Of a stretch of DNA of 64,000 nucleotides, positions 1 to 15,840 are shown in pieces. The stretch covers positions 1-64,000 of the forward strand of contig WOGZ01000196.1 in NCBI GenBank assembly GCA_009733775.1. The letters run 5' to 3'. The notes beneath the pieces are model-generated. The model had not been told where the DNA came from. It did not search any database and saw only the letters and a list, made by a program, of their open reading frames with translations. Positions within the stretch are counted from its first letter, which is position 1. Every line of letters starts with the position of its first letter. Source of the stretch: Alectoria sarmentosa. Its lineage: Eukaryota; Ascomycota; Lecanoromycetes; Lecanorales; Parmeliaceae. A program made the position numbers and the translations under genes.

Positions 1-3000
1 TTTTTAAAAATAATTTTTATATAATTTTTTTATTTCATTTTTTGTTTTTTTTTTTTGCATTATTATTAATTATAAAATTAAATTTATTATTATAATCGTA
101 AAAAATTTAAATATTAAAAACATTTTTTTTAATATATAAAAAGGTTTTAATTTTAATAAATGTACGCATATAAAAAAAATATAATAAAATTATTTTTAAC
201 TTTTATTATCGTTATTTATTATTATAATTTTAAATAATTTATCGAAAAAATAATCGAATTATTCGATTAAAAATATTAAAAATAAAATTATTAAATTATT
301 GTTTTTTTATATAAAAAGTAAATAAAATAATATATTATTAATAAATAAAATTCGATTAATCGACATTATTTAAACTCGTTTCATTTTTTTTTATTTTTAA
401 TATTATTAATTTACTTTTTAAATTTTAATATTTATAACGTATTAATAAAATTTAAATTAATCACGATATAATATAATAACGTTTTACAATTTAATTAATT
501 ATAAAATTTTCGCATAAAAGATTAAAATAAATAAAATAATGCGCATATAAATTATTATAAAAATGAAATAATATTATAAATTTAAATTAAATATTATAAA
601 AGAAAATTGAATTATATCGTTTAAATCGCGAATATATTAATTTTTAATATTTTTTATAATAAACGATTCAATTGAAATCGTCGAATAATTCGAGTAATCG
701 CATTTATGTTTCTTTAATTTATACTTTAAATAATTTTCAAAATAATTAATCATCGAGTTTTAACGTCGCGATTATCTCGCGCATCGTTATAATAAAATTT
801 ATCGCTTATATTAAAAAATCGATGTTTCTTTTATTCGTTAAAGATTTTATTATTTTATCTCTCGATTTTTTGTTTTTTTTTTATTATTTATCGATTATAA
901 AAATAACTTTCAAATCGCGTAACGTTTATTTTAATTCAATTTTGATTTATTTAAAATAACGCACATAACCTCGAAGATTATTAATATCTTTTATAAATTA
1001 TTCGATTTCGACGTGATTTTGAAAATTCATTATTTTTTTAAACGAAACGAATGTTTTTTTAAAAATAAGACGCGCGATATTAACGAATTTTTTTTCGATT
1101 TATTAAACGTCGCGAAATTATAAAAATTGCAAAATTGATCGAAAGTTATTTTATAAATTTCAAAAACGCGAAAATTAAATATTATATATTAATCGAGAAC
1201 ATTTGCTTTATAACGTTGAAATAAATAAAATAAACGATTAAATATTATTATAAAAAAGGTAATAATGCGTTAATTAATGAAAAAGAAAAAAAAATAAAGA
1301 AACATTTTTATTATAAAGAAATATAAATATAATACTTAATATAATAAAAATTATAAATGTAAAAAACGATATAATGAATAAAATAAATGCGATAAATGTT
1401 AATATTAAAGTTTGTTTATAAAATCGAGAAAAGAAAAAAGAATATAAATAACGAACTTTTATTTTATTTTAAACGTTAACGCGCGTTATTCGTGTTAAAT
1501 TAATAATTTATTTAATTCGAATTATATACTTTTTTCTTTTTTGTTATTTTATATTTCATTTTTTTAATATCATTAATAACGATATATAAAAACGCGCGAA
1601 ATTTATCGATTTTAATTTTTATATTTTACGAGAAAACGTTTAATAAAGTTTCGAATTTCGCGATAATTTATTTATAAATATATTAATTAATTTGCACTTT
1701 CGTCTTAAAAATCGTTTATTAATTTTAAAAAAAAACGATTTTTCGACGTAATTTAATATATATTTAACGTGAATATATCGTCAAAATGAATAAAGTTATG
1801 CGTTCGATTAAATAAATAAAAATTAATAACGTAAATGAAACTCGATGATTAAAAAGTCGATAAATTAAAAAATGATTATTCATTATATTAATCGTTATTA
1901 ACGATATAAATAATATATATCGATTTTCGATAATTTCATTATAATAATAAAAAGTTAAAGATAAAATAAGAAAATTAATAAAAAGTTGATATTATCGTAA
2001 TATAACGAAAAAAATGAAAAAATATATTCATTATAATGAAAAATCGAAAAAAAATAAATGAAATAAAAATTCTCGAAATTCGAGAAATACGTAAAATAAA
2101 TAAAAATAAAAAGATAATAATAAGTGAGATTGTTAATATAAAAAAACTTTAAAAAATAAATTTATATAAAAATGAAAAAATGAATAACGAATATAATGTT
2201 TACGCGTGTTATTAACATATAACGAGTATTTAATATAATTCAATTTATTAATTATTTAATTAACGATATCGACGATATTATCGATAACGCTCGCGCGATT
2301 TAAAAGAAAAATAAAAACAATATTCAATAATTATTATCTTTAATTTTCGAATAATTCGTCTTTTATCGATCGCTATATTAATTTAATTAATCGATTTCAT
2401 TATTAAAAGCATTTAAATAAAATTGAATTTTAATTTAATATAAATATTAATTAAAAATCGTTATAAATAAAAAAAAAGAAATAAACTTATTATAAAACGA
2501 ATAAAGTTTCGAATATAAATTATAAAAAAAAAGAAATAATCGCGAATAAAAGAAAATAAAAAGCGAAAAAGAAAAAATCGTTAAAGTTTCGCGATAAATA
2601 AAAGAGAGAGAAGAAATAAAAGAAGCGATTTTTATAATAATAAACGAGACTTTTATTAATTATTTCGAAAGCGCGAGAACGTTATTATTCATAAAATAAC
2701 TTATAAAAAAAATATTTTTTATAATAAAAATAACGATAATGATAAAAAAAACAATTATAAACAATCAACGAGATAAACGAATGAAAATAAAATAATTTAT
2801 TTAAATTATAAACTTACGTGAAAAGATAACGCGATGAAAATTAATCAATTTTGAATAATTTTGAAATAAATGCGTCTTTAACTTTTAAATATTTTTTCGA
2901 ACAAATCGACATCGCGATTGACGTTGCGTTTATATATTTGAAAAAAAAAAATTATATTCGCGTATTCGATATTCGTGATTATCATCTCTTTTTTAAAATA

Positions 3001-4790
3001 ATTCGAATAACTCAAATTCGTTTTAAACATAAACTTTTCGAATTTAAATTAAAATGTGAAATAATTTTAAACTTCATTTCGATTAATTTTATATTAAATA
3101 TCGATAAAAACGTAAACGTCGTTTTTATATATAATAACGATTATAAAAATATCGAAAACGAATAAAAATTTTACGATGCTATTTGATTAATAAAAACGTC
3201 GCGAAATATACGCGAATGTTTATATCGTTAATAATTTAAAACGAATATTATATAAAAAACGTTATCGATGCGAAAAGTAAAAGAAATAAAATAAATAAAA
3301 GAAATTAATATATAAAAATCGTTCGAAATAATAAAAACGAATAAATAAAAAGATTTTTAAAATTTAAAAGTTATAAACTTTATATAATTTATATAAATAA
3401 ACGTTAAATCGAAAAAAAAGATAATAACAATCGAAAAAAAGTGACAAATTTTCGCGAATCTCAAGTTTCATATTAAAATATAACGAATAACGTGATAAAG
3501 AAAAGAAATTTCGATATTTAACGTTAATGCGCGTTATAAACGCGCGGCGAATATAAAAGACAAATTTTTATATTACGCGAAAAATCAATTATTCGTTTTA
3601 TTTTAATCGTTTATTCAATTTTTTTTTTTTATTTAATTTATATCATTTATTTAAATTATAACAACGATTTAATTTATTTTATCGAGGTTATAATCGTCGA
3701 AATTTAAATAATAACGACGAAATCAATAATATTTAATTTCGACATTTCACGAACTTTTATTAACGAATTCGCTCGTTTTAATTGACGACGTTTAATAATT
3801 TATTTAAACGACGTTATATAACGAAAATTGTTAATATTATTTAATCGTCGATTATCGAAATATATAAATAAGAATTTTAATAAAAGATAATGAAAATGAA
3901 GAAACTTATTAAAAGAATAAGAAAATTGCGATTTTAAATTATACGCGCGATAAAATGATAATAAAGAAGATATCGTTAATCGAAATAAAAAAATAACGAA
4001 GTAAAAAAAGAAAAAAGAAAAAGAGATTTAAGAAAAAAATAAAACCTGCTCTTTTTAAACATTCGAACGATTTCGTGCATTTATATAAATAATATTGCGA
4101 GCAATATTTTTATCGAGCGGGGAAATTAATATTATATTAAATATTATTAAAAATAAACGATAAAACGAAAAAAGAATTAATCGAATTATTTAAATCATTT
4201 ATTCGATTATTTAATAAATTATTCGATAGCGATAAAATACTTAAAAAGAATATTATAATCTCGATATTAAATGAGAATTAAAAAATCGAAAATTTCTTGA
4301 TTTATTATTTACTTTCAAACGTGTTATTTAAAAAAGAATATGTGAGCGTAAAAAACGTTTTTTAATAAATTTTCGATATCGTTAAAAAGCTCGCTTATTT
4401 ACATTTTGAAAATGAAATTGTCGAGACGAAAATATATTAACATTTATATATCGATTCTTTTAATTATAATGTCGCGAGCGATAAAGATATAAATTTTTTA
4501 AATATTAATATCAACGCGAATAAAGAAATTTCACGATAAAGAAATAATGTTATTAAATTAATAAAAAAACGTTTTTCATCTCGCGAAAATTTTATATTAT
4601 CGAATAAAAAAAACGAATATCGTGATTTAAAAAAAAAAAATTTAAAATTAAATATTAAAAAAAATAAATGAAATAAATCAAAAAATCGCTTTTTTTTAAA
4701 ATTATAAAAAATAACTTTTTGAGAAATAATTAAGATATTAAAGTTCGTTAATAAAGAAAATATTAAATTCGAAATAATTATAACGTAAAA
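1..4790. other. AT-isochore, RIP-mutated DNA with no intact gene
   Basis: The sequence is extremely AT-rich and full of stops in all frames, and the C and G that remain are mostly in CpG. This is the expected end state of RIP on repeated DNA in ascomycetes. No second copy of this stretch was found in the window. Around 4320-4700 a frame rich in Asp/Glu-type codons with scattered stops can still be followed, and it seems to continue rightward across 4790. So this block may be the left part of the same long element that forms copy A. No function can be named. Confidence 0.8.
2851..3165 (+). pseudogene. surviving 104-codon frame in RIP-mutated DNA
   Basis: This is the longest open frame in the first 30 kb. 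Its residues are dominated by Ile, Phe, Asn, Lys and Tyr, as expected when RIP has turned C and G into T and A. The start at 2851 is not an ATG. In DNA with this many TAA codons a 104-codon frame is longer than expected, so it may mark a former coding region of a transposon. No domain is recognisable. It is not a working gene. Confidence 0.3.
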
Positions 4791-7700
4791 GTTTTAAAAC
4801 GTTAAAAATTCGCTTTGCACTTAAAAAATACGATAATATTTTAATTAATACGCGAAATAATTAAAAAAAGTTAAAATCACGCGAATCGAATTAAATTTAA
4901 TATAAAAAAATGAAATAATTAAAAAGCGGAAGATCGAATTTCGAAATAATAAAAAATAATTTTCGTTAAAAAAAATTTTTTATAATTTTCTTATTGTCTT
5001 TATCAACATTAATTAACAATAATTTATTTTATTTATTTTAATTTGAAATCGATAATAAAAGAGCGAATATATAATAAAATATTTAAGCGTGAATAATAAT
5101 AACATTATTATTTTATAAATAATTGCGTTATTATAAATAATGTTACGTTCGTTATAATAATGAGACTGATAAATGTTATTAATGAAAATAACTTAAACGA
5201 TCGAGAATATTTAAAAGATTTTAAAAAAAGTTAATAAAAAGGCGACGAGGAATTTTATAATTTAATAAAAAAATTTATAATAAATATAAACGACGCGATA
5301 ACATCGCTGAAGTCGACGAATTATTATTAATTTATAATCACTTTAATTCGCAAAGCGACAAATAAAGAAATTTATCGCAAACTTATTATTCTTTTTAATA
5401 ATCATTTTAATAATTTATTAACAATCTCGAACGCGAAAACGCAATATAATAAAAGATGAAAATTATTAAAAAACGCGCGAATTATGTTATTCATTAACAT
5501 ATTTTAATCGAATTTTCGATTATTTTTAAAGCGATCGTGACTTTAAAAAAAGCAATTTTTCGATTATTAAACGAATACGATTATAAAAAAAATGATTTTA
5601 AAAAATAAAAAAGAGAAATTCATTTTAACGAACGAAATAAATATAAAAAAAACGATTTAATTAATCGAATTAATCGTAAAACATCGTAAAATCGACGACG
5701 ATTTTACGTTGATAATAATATTTTCAACGATTATTACGCAATAAAAAATGATATATAAAATCGATTTAAATTCGAAAATGTTAAAGATTTGAGTTTATTA
5801 CGAAAAATCACGTTAAAAGTTTAACTCGCATAAATATTTTCAACTCGAAAATCTTTAAAATTTTGATATTATTATTATCACGTACGATATTTTACGCGAC
5901 GAGTTTATTTAATATATGAAATTTATTAATTAAATAACGAATTGAGGCTTGAAAAGAGAGCGAAAAAGAAAGAAAATTAAAGATAATAATAATAATAAAA
6001 ATAATGAATATAATGTTAACGTCGACGTTAATATCGATAATAACGATAATAATAATAATAATAATAACGATAATAATAACGATAAAATAACGATATTTAA
6101 TTTGACGCGAAAACATTATTTTCTTTATAATGTAAAATATTTTCGCATTATAATTAACGAAGTTTATAAAATTCGCAATAAAAATAAAACGTAATAAATT
6201 TTACTTTATATATAACGATTATAAAACGTATTTTACACGAATATTTTCTTTTAAAACACGTATCAATTCATTATAATAACGTTGCAATTTATTAAATACG
6301 AGCTTTTTAACTCATAATAATATATAAAAACGATAAATATTTTTTATCAAATAACTCGAATAATCGCGTTAATTTATTAATATATTAACATTTCATTAAT
6401 ATTATCAAAAATTTTAAGATAAATGTGAAAGATCGTTTAAAAGAGAATTGAAAAAGAATTATATAAATGATTTTACACGCGATTTTTATTCGTTACGTGA
6501 TCAAAAAAAAATTTAATAATTATACGATAAACAATTTGTTGACGATGAAGTAAATAACGTTAATGTTAATTTTTTTGAACGATAATTCGACGAATAATTA
6601 AATATTCGATTTTAAAATCTTTTGAAAATAAAAACGATTACGAGCGTCGATTAATAAATAAAAATAATAATTAATATAATTATAACATCCGAAATTAATA
6701 ACCTCGATCATTTATAATAAAATCGTTTTAAAAATGTTTATGATTTAATAATTGAGCGCGAGTCACTTTGCGACGCATTAAGTTAAATATATTATAAAAT
6801 CATCTCGAAATTTGCGCGATATTTTTAAAAAAAAAACGTATCACGAGACGCGCGAAAAGAATAATTCGAATAAATTAATCGATAATAAAAATGTTAAATT
6901 AAAAAAAGATATAAAAATAAAGAAAGAATTGCTTAATAATAAAATCGAAAATCGAAATCGAAATTTTTTTTTCGTTTATATTCGTTAAAGTGAGAATTGA
7001 AAATCGATCAAAATGATAATAACGATAAATTTCATAAAACGTTTTTTACGAGACGTATCGAACGTCGAAAAATCAGAGAAGATTTTCGTTTTTAATAACT
7101 TTTTAATTTTATTAAACATTTTGAGCGTGAAAATAAAGCGGCGAAAAATTAAGACGATAAAATATAATGTTAAAAAAATGCACGCGATGCGATAAAAAGC
7201 GAAAAACGTTTTTTTTAATAATTTCATCGTTTTTATAATAATTATAATTATCACGATAAATAACGAAAGTATTAATTTTATAATAACGATTTATATAATA
7301 TTTTTAATATTATATTAAATTTTTTATATCAAAACGCAAGCGATGAAAAGAGCGGCGCATTTAAATAATAATTAAAAAATTCGTATATAATAAATAATTA
7401 ATATCGATTTTATCGAAATAAAAATCGTGAAGCGTTAAAAATTAAAGTGAAAAAAGAAAACGTAATTATTATAAATCGAAGACTTTAATAATCGAATTCG
7501 AATTATAATAATATAAAAAAAAAAAAATTATATCGCGACGATATATAACGCCTCGAAAATCAAAATAATAACGAAATTATTAAAGAAATTAATTTATATG
7601 CGACAAATGCGAGACATCGAGATATATAATAAATTTAAATTTAAATTCAAATTTAAGACGCGCGTCAAAAAGAGTGAAAAAAAGAATTTAACGATCGTAA

Positions 7701-8736
7701 ACGCGAAATCGGCGAAATTCAAAATAATTATTTAAATCGTCAAATAACGTGATAAAGAGCGCATAATAAAAGAGCTTGAAAAAGAAATATAAATAAAAAA
7801 GATAAAGAATATAAATAATTTAAAAATAACGAGACAAAAAATGAGAATTCGAAATAATTGAAAAAATAACAATTTTTTATTCGTCTCATATTCTAATTAA
7901 AAAAATAATAAAAAATGAACTTTATAAATCAAGATAAGTTTTTCACAAAAATAAAAAGCTTAAATTATATATACGAAAAATTATAATTAATATTTTAAAT
8001 CTTAATTATTCGTCGTTATAAAAATGAAATTACGAATATTTTCATTTATATAATTATCACGCACAAATGAATTTATAAAAAAAGCGACGAAAATAAAAAT
8101 ATAAATTAAATAAAATAATGATAATTATTTTTATAAAATGAGTGATTTAAACAATTCGTTTTTCTCTTTTTTATAAATTAAATAAATGCGAGCGAAGAGA
8201 TATTAATAAATTTAAAACAAATAAAAATAAATATAAAAAACGATAAAGAACTTTTTAAGTGCGTTAAAAACTATTAAGCGAAATGCATAAATTATTCGAA
8301 TAATTTATAATAAGAAATGAATATTATCGTTAAAAACGTTAATTCTTATTAGAAAAGAGCGTCGAAAATTATTTTCAAAAACGCTTTACTTTATTATTAT
8401 ATTATAATAATAATCTTAATAATTCGATTATAAAATGCATTATAATTTAATACGAATAATTATAAACGTTCGTTTAAAGATTTTAATGATTAAAATCGAC
8501 ATTCGCGAAAATTTCGATAAACTTATAATTATAATATTAAATTCGAATTAAGATAATAAATTTACTTATTAATTTCGATAAAAAATATAATAAATAACGA
8601 ATTAATATATTAAATAACTTAATAAAATGATACGTAAATTATTTAACGATGAAAATCGAATAGCATATATTTTAAATAAATTGAAATTGAAAAACACGCG
8701 CAGCGACTCGATTTTTAACGATTAAATGTTATATAT

Positions 8737-8905
8737 TATTAAAATCAATATAAAGTTTAAAATTATATAAGTGTATATAACGAGAATAATAAATTTAAAA
8801 AGAAAAGACTATATAAAAAAAAAAAGGATTTATATATAAATCGTAAAATTATCGATTTGATAAAATTAAGTAAATAATAAAGTTAAATAAAATACGCTTA
8901 TAACA
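8737..8905 (-). repeat. left LTR of retrotransposon A (169 bp)
   Basis: Aligns without gaps to 13904-14072. The differences are transitions, as RIP makes. It is followed by the purine-tract-like sequence (C-run on the plus strand at 8912-8917). Confidence 0.93.
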
Positions 8906-11900
8906 TTATTCCCCCCTTCGAATAATAATAACTTTTATTATTATAAATCGATATAAGTTTTTCTTATCGATAACGTTAATAAAAATTATTTATGATTTTT
9001 ATATAAAAGAATCGTTATGCATATTGAAAAAATCAATTAAAATAAAAAAAGTTTGATGTTCAAATAATGTTTCTTTTTTCGACGGCGACGGCGACGATAA
9101 TAATTTATTCTGAAAATTTAATTAATGATTCATTATAAATACGCTATTATAATATCAAAAAGTTTTCATTTTAAAAACATTTGATAAAAAAATAAACAAA
9201 TAATAATTAAAAACGTAATTTGATATTTTAATAATATAATACTCATTTAAGATCTAATATTCAAATCATAAAAATATCGTTAAATGATGCGATTTAATTA
9301 ATTCGAGTAATTTCGAATCGTAAACGTTAAATTTTATTAAAATGTTATATAACTTAATATAAATCTTTTAATAACTTTCTTTATTAAGAAACAAAGATAC
9401 GAATTTGTGTAAATAATTTAATAACGATAATGAAGTCAATTAACGATATAATATGTTTTCGAATATCGTTTATACATATATTAATAAAAGTGTTATATTT
9501 AATAAATTTTATATAATTAAATAATTACGTGATAAATGTTTAAATATTTGATCTCGTAATAACGAAATATGAGATTTTAACAATCGAATTTAAATATTTA
9601 AAACGACATTTTTTACAATCGAATGTTACATTATAATTAATTGAGAAATTAAAAATTTTATTTAATGCGAAAATGATTGATTTCTTTTTGTTATAAAACA
9701 TTTTATAAAGATTTTGTATAAATATAATAAAAAATATCATTATAAAGCGTATAATTTTATTATAAACTTAAAACTTGCTTAATAAAATATAACGTATATA
9801 TAAATCAGCGATTATAAAATATAACTTTTTATAAAACTTATAAATAAACGATAAAGATAACATCGTTTGATATATAAAAAACGAAATTTTCGATAAATTA
9901 ATTAATATCTTCGAAGAAATGTTTTTAATATGAATAAATTTTAACAGATTGAATTTGTAAAACGTTATGTTTTTAATAACGAAGATAAATGTCGTTATTA
10001 TAAATTAAATTTTATCTCTTTTTTTTTGATATTGATATTTATATCGTTAAATTTCGTCTCAAAGATAAAAAGTAATATTAAGTTTAATTTATAAATTATT
10101 ATGCTTTTAATAACGAAGAAAGATATCGTTATTATAATATACGTAAAATATTTTATTTTTTCTTTATTAATAACGATATTCGCATCGTTTATGTTATTTC
10201 TCTTAAAGATAAAAAGTTAAGTTAAAACAATTTTGATAATAATATTGCTTTTATTAAAAAAAAGCTTTTAATATTTATAATTTCGAATATGATTATAAAG
10301 CTTATTTTTAAAATCGAATACTTTCTCATAATGATTATAAAAGAATTTATTATATATGATTATTTAATTATAATTTAATAATCGATTAATCGATGAAAAT
10401 GAAATTGAATAAATAATGCATTTATGATATTTAATAAATAATTTATTTTAAAAGTAATTTTACAATATCTGATTCGTAATATTAATCACATTATTAAACT
10501 TAATTTATAAATACGTTCATATCACGATATAAACGAAATTTTGAAAAGTCGTATTATAAAAATGAATCAAAAAACTCGATATTCGAAATTAATTTAAGAG
10601 TTAATTATTAAGACATTTGAATAACTTTTTGAATAATAAATTTTTACATTTATTTAAATATTCGTGTCGATAACTTAAATTTTTTAATTAATATTTAAAT
10701 TAATATAATTATGCATTAAAATAATCGATTAAAATGTTTTTTGATAATATTATTATATAATTTTCATTCGTTAAATTTTAATAAACATCGAGTATATTAA
10801 ATAAAATTTGAATATTTATAAATGAATTCGATTATAACGAGGTTTTTAAAATATAATATAAATAAGATATATGATAAATTAATAACTTAATTAAAAAATC
10901 GATATAAAGAGTTTTCCGAATTTAATAAAGCAATATTAAAGAGATTTTTAATAATTTAATATTGTGAAAACGACTTTAAAAGAAAAGAGATAATGACTTT
11001 TTATAAAATATGATTTCTTTATAAAATAAATATAAAGATAACGATAAAGAGATTTCTGAAATTTCAATATTATAAAAATACGTTTAAGATGAAAAAGATA
11101 TTGATTTTTTATTAAAAGATATGCGATTTCGAATAAAGAAAATGTAATGATAACGATAACATTTTCTTTTTTTTAACGTGTTATATTAAAATAAAGATAA
11201 GAATTTGATTTAAAAAGACGATAAATTATTTTTAAATGCGTCTTTTTGATTTTTGAGTGTGAAAATTTAATATATTTTAATCGTGTTAAGATTTTGATAA
11301 GAAATTTTATTATGAATTTCGAAATTATAATATTTTTTTCGAAAAGCGATAGTAATGTCATTTTTTAATCGTTTAATTTATCGCGAAAAATATGTAATAT
11401 ATCGAATATAATCTTTCGAATAAATGTGATTTGATAAAATGTTTAATTATTTCATTATAAAATTGTTGTGAGAAAGCGAAGCGAAAAAGAATATCTTTAA
11501 AATAATTTAAAATAATCGTTTTATATTTATTCGAGATGTCACGAAAAATGAAAATATTATAATATATATTTTTTCGTACGATTTAATCTTTTGAAGAATC
11601 GATATATAATTAAAATGATATGATTTTTTGATTATTTCTTTTTTCGACGATGACAACGATGTTAATATTATATTTGAAACGTTTATTAACAATCTCGTCG
11701 CGAGTTTAATATTATAACATTATAAAATTTTAAAAATAAAGAAGATTAATATAAAAATAAGCAAATAATAATCATAAATGCAATTTGATGTTTTAATATT
11801 AATATCGTAATTATAAAACAAATTATAAAATAATACGATCTAATGAGACGTATCTTTCAAATAAGAAATTAATTTAAATCGTTCAAAAATAACATGTTTA

Positions 11901-13903
11901 AGATTTTTCTAAATCGTATATTAAATTAATTATCGTATTTTTCTTAATTGTTAATGTTAATTTATAATAATAAATGAAAATTACGAATTTAAGTTAATTT
12001 CGCAATTAAATTATATGTTATTTTAATGATATTAGGTTTCTTAATTAAATTAAGTGTAAATAAGTTTGATTAATATATGATTTTGTTTTTAATTATGAAG
12101 CAAACATAATAACAATTAAAGATCATGAATTTAAATCTTCGAAGTTAAATCGTATATTGTTTTAACGATATTAAACTTTTCAGCGAGATTAAGTGTTAAT
12201 AAATTTAATTGATATATGATTTTACTTTTTGTTGCGAAACAATTCTTATAATTTTGCTGATAATTATGTTTTTAACGTCGATAATTCTTTAAATTAAGGC
12301 GAGAAATAATGACGTATTTGTCACGATTTTTATATGCAATTTCAAATCTTATTTTAACGTATTATTTGATAAATATATTCGTCTTTTTAATGATTTTTTC
12401 TTTTAAATTAAATCGTTAATAAAAATTAACGCGTGTTAAATAATTTTTATGTTATGCAAATGTTCAATTTCAATTAATGTTTATCATCATATATATTTTT
12501 TATAATCGTTTAATAATATTATCTTTTAAACATTTTATTAATTAACGTTTTTATGATTAATCATTAACGACATATTTTATAAATTTTATATAAAACTTCG
12601 AAAATGATTATTCGATTTTTTATTTAAGATTCTCGTAAATATATTAATTTATTTCATATTCGATATATGATAATATTTCGTAAAAATCGTTAAGTTAATT
12701 CAAAATATCGTCGATCGAGAAATATGAATTCGTAATTGCGTTTCGACGTTTATATATCATATGCTCGTTAACTTTTTCATTAAATCGTGATATAATATAA
12801 TTAATTTGAAATGCGTCGATAAAATAATAATCTTTATTAAAATTAATTTTATTTTAAATTCGTAACTTTTAATTCTCGAATTTGAATCTATTAATATTAT
12901 TAAAAATAAATGAATTTAATAATTTAAAATTAAATATTAATTTAATTAATTATTTAAATTATAAAGAAGATAATGAAGAAAATTGATATATTATAATAAA
13001 AAATTTATATGTTTTTAATATTTAAAAATCTTATAGCGAAGACGAAGAAAAAAATGTAATATTATTAAATGATTTTTGATTTTATGACTCTTAATTTGAA
13101 AATTAACTCTTCGATTAATTTTTTTAAAATCGTTAATAAAGACTTTTAATAAATAAAGAGCGTTATATTTATAATATGCGTAATTATAATAAATTAAAAA
13201 GCGAATAGCGAATATATAAGTTTTCGTATATAAGATAAAGTTAATCACGATATATAAACGATTATAATTTAAATAAGCGACGTTATAAAAATACGTATTT
13301 TAATGTTAATGTAAATTATTAAAAAAAATTCATAATGTGTTATATAGAAATTTCGATATTTTTAAATAAAATGTTAAGAATTTTAATAAAAACGAGTTTT
13401 AATAAATTCAAATCGTGAAACGTTTTGTTTTTTGCGATAAAGATAAATGTTATTATAATATATTTAACGATTATAATATTAAAATATTAATGTGTTTTTT
13501 TTGCGAAGGCGATAATAAATTCGTTTTTGAATTAATCGAATCGTTATAAAAAATGTGTGTGTTTTGAATAATATTTTTTCGATAATATTAAGTTTCGTTA
13601 AGTGTAAATAAGATAATAATGAAATTAAATAAATATAATATTAAGAGATGCGAATAAAGAAAAGTTTTTTATATTTAATATAAAAGATTTATTTTTTAAT
13701 AGAATTAAATGTGATAAAGAATATAAATATTTTGATATGTATTTTTTCGAATAATATAAATTACGATATAAGTATTTTAAATGCGAGGTGTTTATATAAT
13801 AAAAAGATTTAACGTGTTTTTTATCAGGCTCGATCGCTTATTTCGAGCAAATAAAAAACTCATATATTTTTTTCGTCGAAGATATAAAAAAGATTTATTA
13901 TAA

Positions 13904-14072
13904 TGTTAAAATTAATATAAAATTTAAAATTATATAAATGTATATAACGAGAATAATAAATTTAAAAAAAAAAGACTATATAAAAGAAAAAAAGATTTAT
14001 ATATAAATCGCAAAATTATCGATTTGATAGGGTTGAGTAAATAGTAAAGCTAAATAGAATACGCTTATAACA
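13904..14072 (-). repeat. right LTR of retrotransposon A (169 bp)
   Basis: Starts TGTTAAAA and ends TTATAACA, with the TG..CA termini intact at this end. The target duplication tatat follows at 14073-14077. Confidence 0.93.
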
Positions 14073-15840
14073 TATATAACGAGTTTGAAGGTTTTTATAA
14101 GTCATATCTCAATTTTGCGTGAGCGCGATTATGTTATCGAAAATCGTTTAATGCACGATTATCTTTTTTTTAATATCGACGTTATACATGTTATCTTTTT
14201 AAATTAATGTTTCGAGAAATAAAATCAAAAATTCTTTACTTTATTCTCGCAAAAAGTCGATAACGCGATTAATAAAATCGAGATAATTTATATTATTCGA
14301 GCGAATAAATCGTAAATTGAAAACGTGAGCACGCATCGTATTGATTATTTAATAATAATTAAAATAATTTATGCGTAATAATTGAAAAGCGATGAGAATC
14401 TCGTAAATTAATCGCGATATAAGCTTTTTGCGAAATTAAGCGACGATCTTTATATTTTTAAAAAGACGTTTTTCGATAATTAACGAATTAAATCTCTGAT
14501 AATGAATAAAGACGTCGTTTAATTAATTCACATTTAAATATTATAAATAAAATCGCGCCGTTTAACGAACGCGATCGATTTTTTTTTTTAAATAAAGATA
14601 ATTAATAATAATGTTAATTATAATAACGTAACATTATCGAAAAAAAAGTATAAAAGAAATCTTAAACGTTTATAAAAAGAATTCTTTATTTTTAAGATAA
14701 CATTATCATTAATGATAAAAACGAATAAAATGTAAAAAAAACGATATACTCGTTAAAAGAAACGTGAACTTTAATCTTTTTATCGCGATGAATCACGAAA
14801 TTAAAAACGCAAGTTAATAACGTTATATAATAATCGAAAAAAAGTGAAAAAACAAATTTAAAAGAAAGAATTTCGAAATTAATGAATATTATAATTTTGA
14901 CGAAAGATAAATAATCGTTATTCGAATAACGACGCTTATATGAATCGAAAATAATTATTAAATGAAAACGATAAATTTTATTTAAAGTCGACGCGATATA
15001 AAATAAAAGAATAATAAACGATTAACGACGTCGTGATAATATAAATCACTCGATTAATTTTAAAATGAAATTATATATAAAATCGTATAATAGAAATTAT
15101 TATAATGTAAATCGAAGAAATTAATAAAGCGAAAAGAAAAAAAAAAATTAATATAAATTTTATAATCGAAATAAAATCGATAAAATGAATGAAATAAATA
15201 ATAATAATATAATTATAAATAAGATTTAAAAAAATAAAGAAAAAGAAAAAGTAAAAAAATAAAAAATATAATAAAAAGTGTTCGACGATAACGTTATAAA
15301 TATTAACGTCGATTAAGTGTTAAATGTGACATAATAAAAAAGTTAAATGATTTTAATATATTAACGACTCGAATGTGTAAAATTAAAGCGACTTCAAATT
15401 GATAACGTGATTAATATAATTTTGAGTCTCATTTAAATAAAAATGAAATAAAGAAAAACTTTAACGATAAAAAAGAGTGTTATAATTATTATATAAATAA
15501 TTTTAAAAATTATATAAAAACGTAATAAATTGATTATTTTTATTAAAAATATAAATATAATAAAAGAACGATAAAAGAAAAACATTAATATTAAATTTTA
15601 ATAATCTTTAAATAATTTTAAGATGAAACATTAAATCGAAATTTATTTAAAATTGTTTTAATGCTACGAGATTAATGAGATGAAAATGACATTAAAACGC
15701 ATTTTGATAAAACGTATATAAATAAACAATAAATAAATTTATAACTTTTATTTTTTTTATAAAAGATAATAAAATGATTAAGTATTAAATCGATTTTAAT
15801 TATGCGCATTAAAGACATTTAAAATTGAATTCGATTAATA

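Larger units (their letters stand above)
8737..14072 (-). mobile_element. LTR retrotransposon A, RIP-killed, inserted in repeat copy A
   Basis: Two 169-bp direct repeats bound a 5336-bp element. It begins TATTA (TGTTA after one RIP change) and ends TAACA, and is flanked by the 5-bp target duplication tatat (8732-8736 and 14073-14077). The uninterrupted site is visible in copy B near 26955-26970. A C-run at 8912-8917 reads on the minus strand as a purine tract next to the LTR, like a polypurine tract. That puts the 3' end at the left, so coding is inferred on the minus strand. Short LTRs, TG..CA ends and a 5-bp duplication fit the Copia or Gypsy superfamily. Coding is destroyed, so the family cannot be decided. 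Confidence 0.93.

Noticed and set aside
5892..6194. Ile- and Asn-rich overlapping frames on both strands
   Set aside because: They arise from a (TAA/AAT/GAT)n-like microsatellite inside RIP-mutated DNA. Amino-acid content is an artefact of AT bias.
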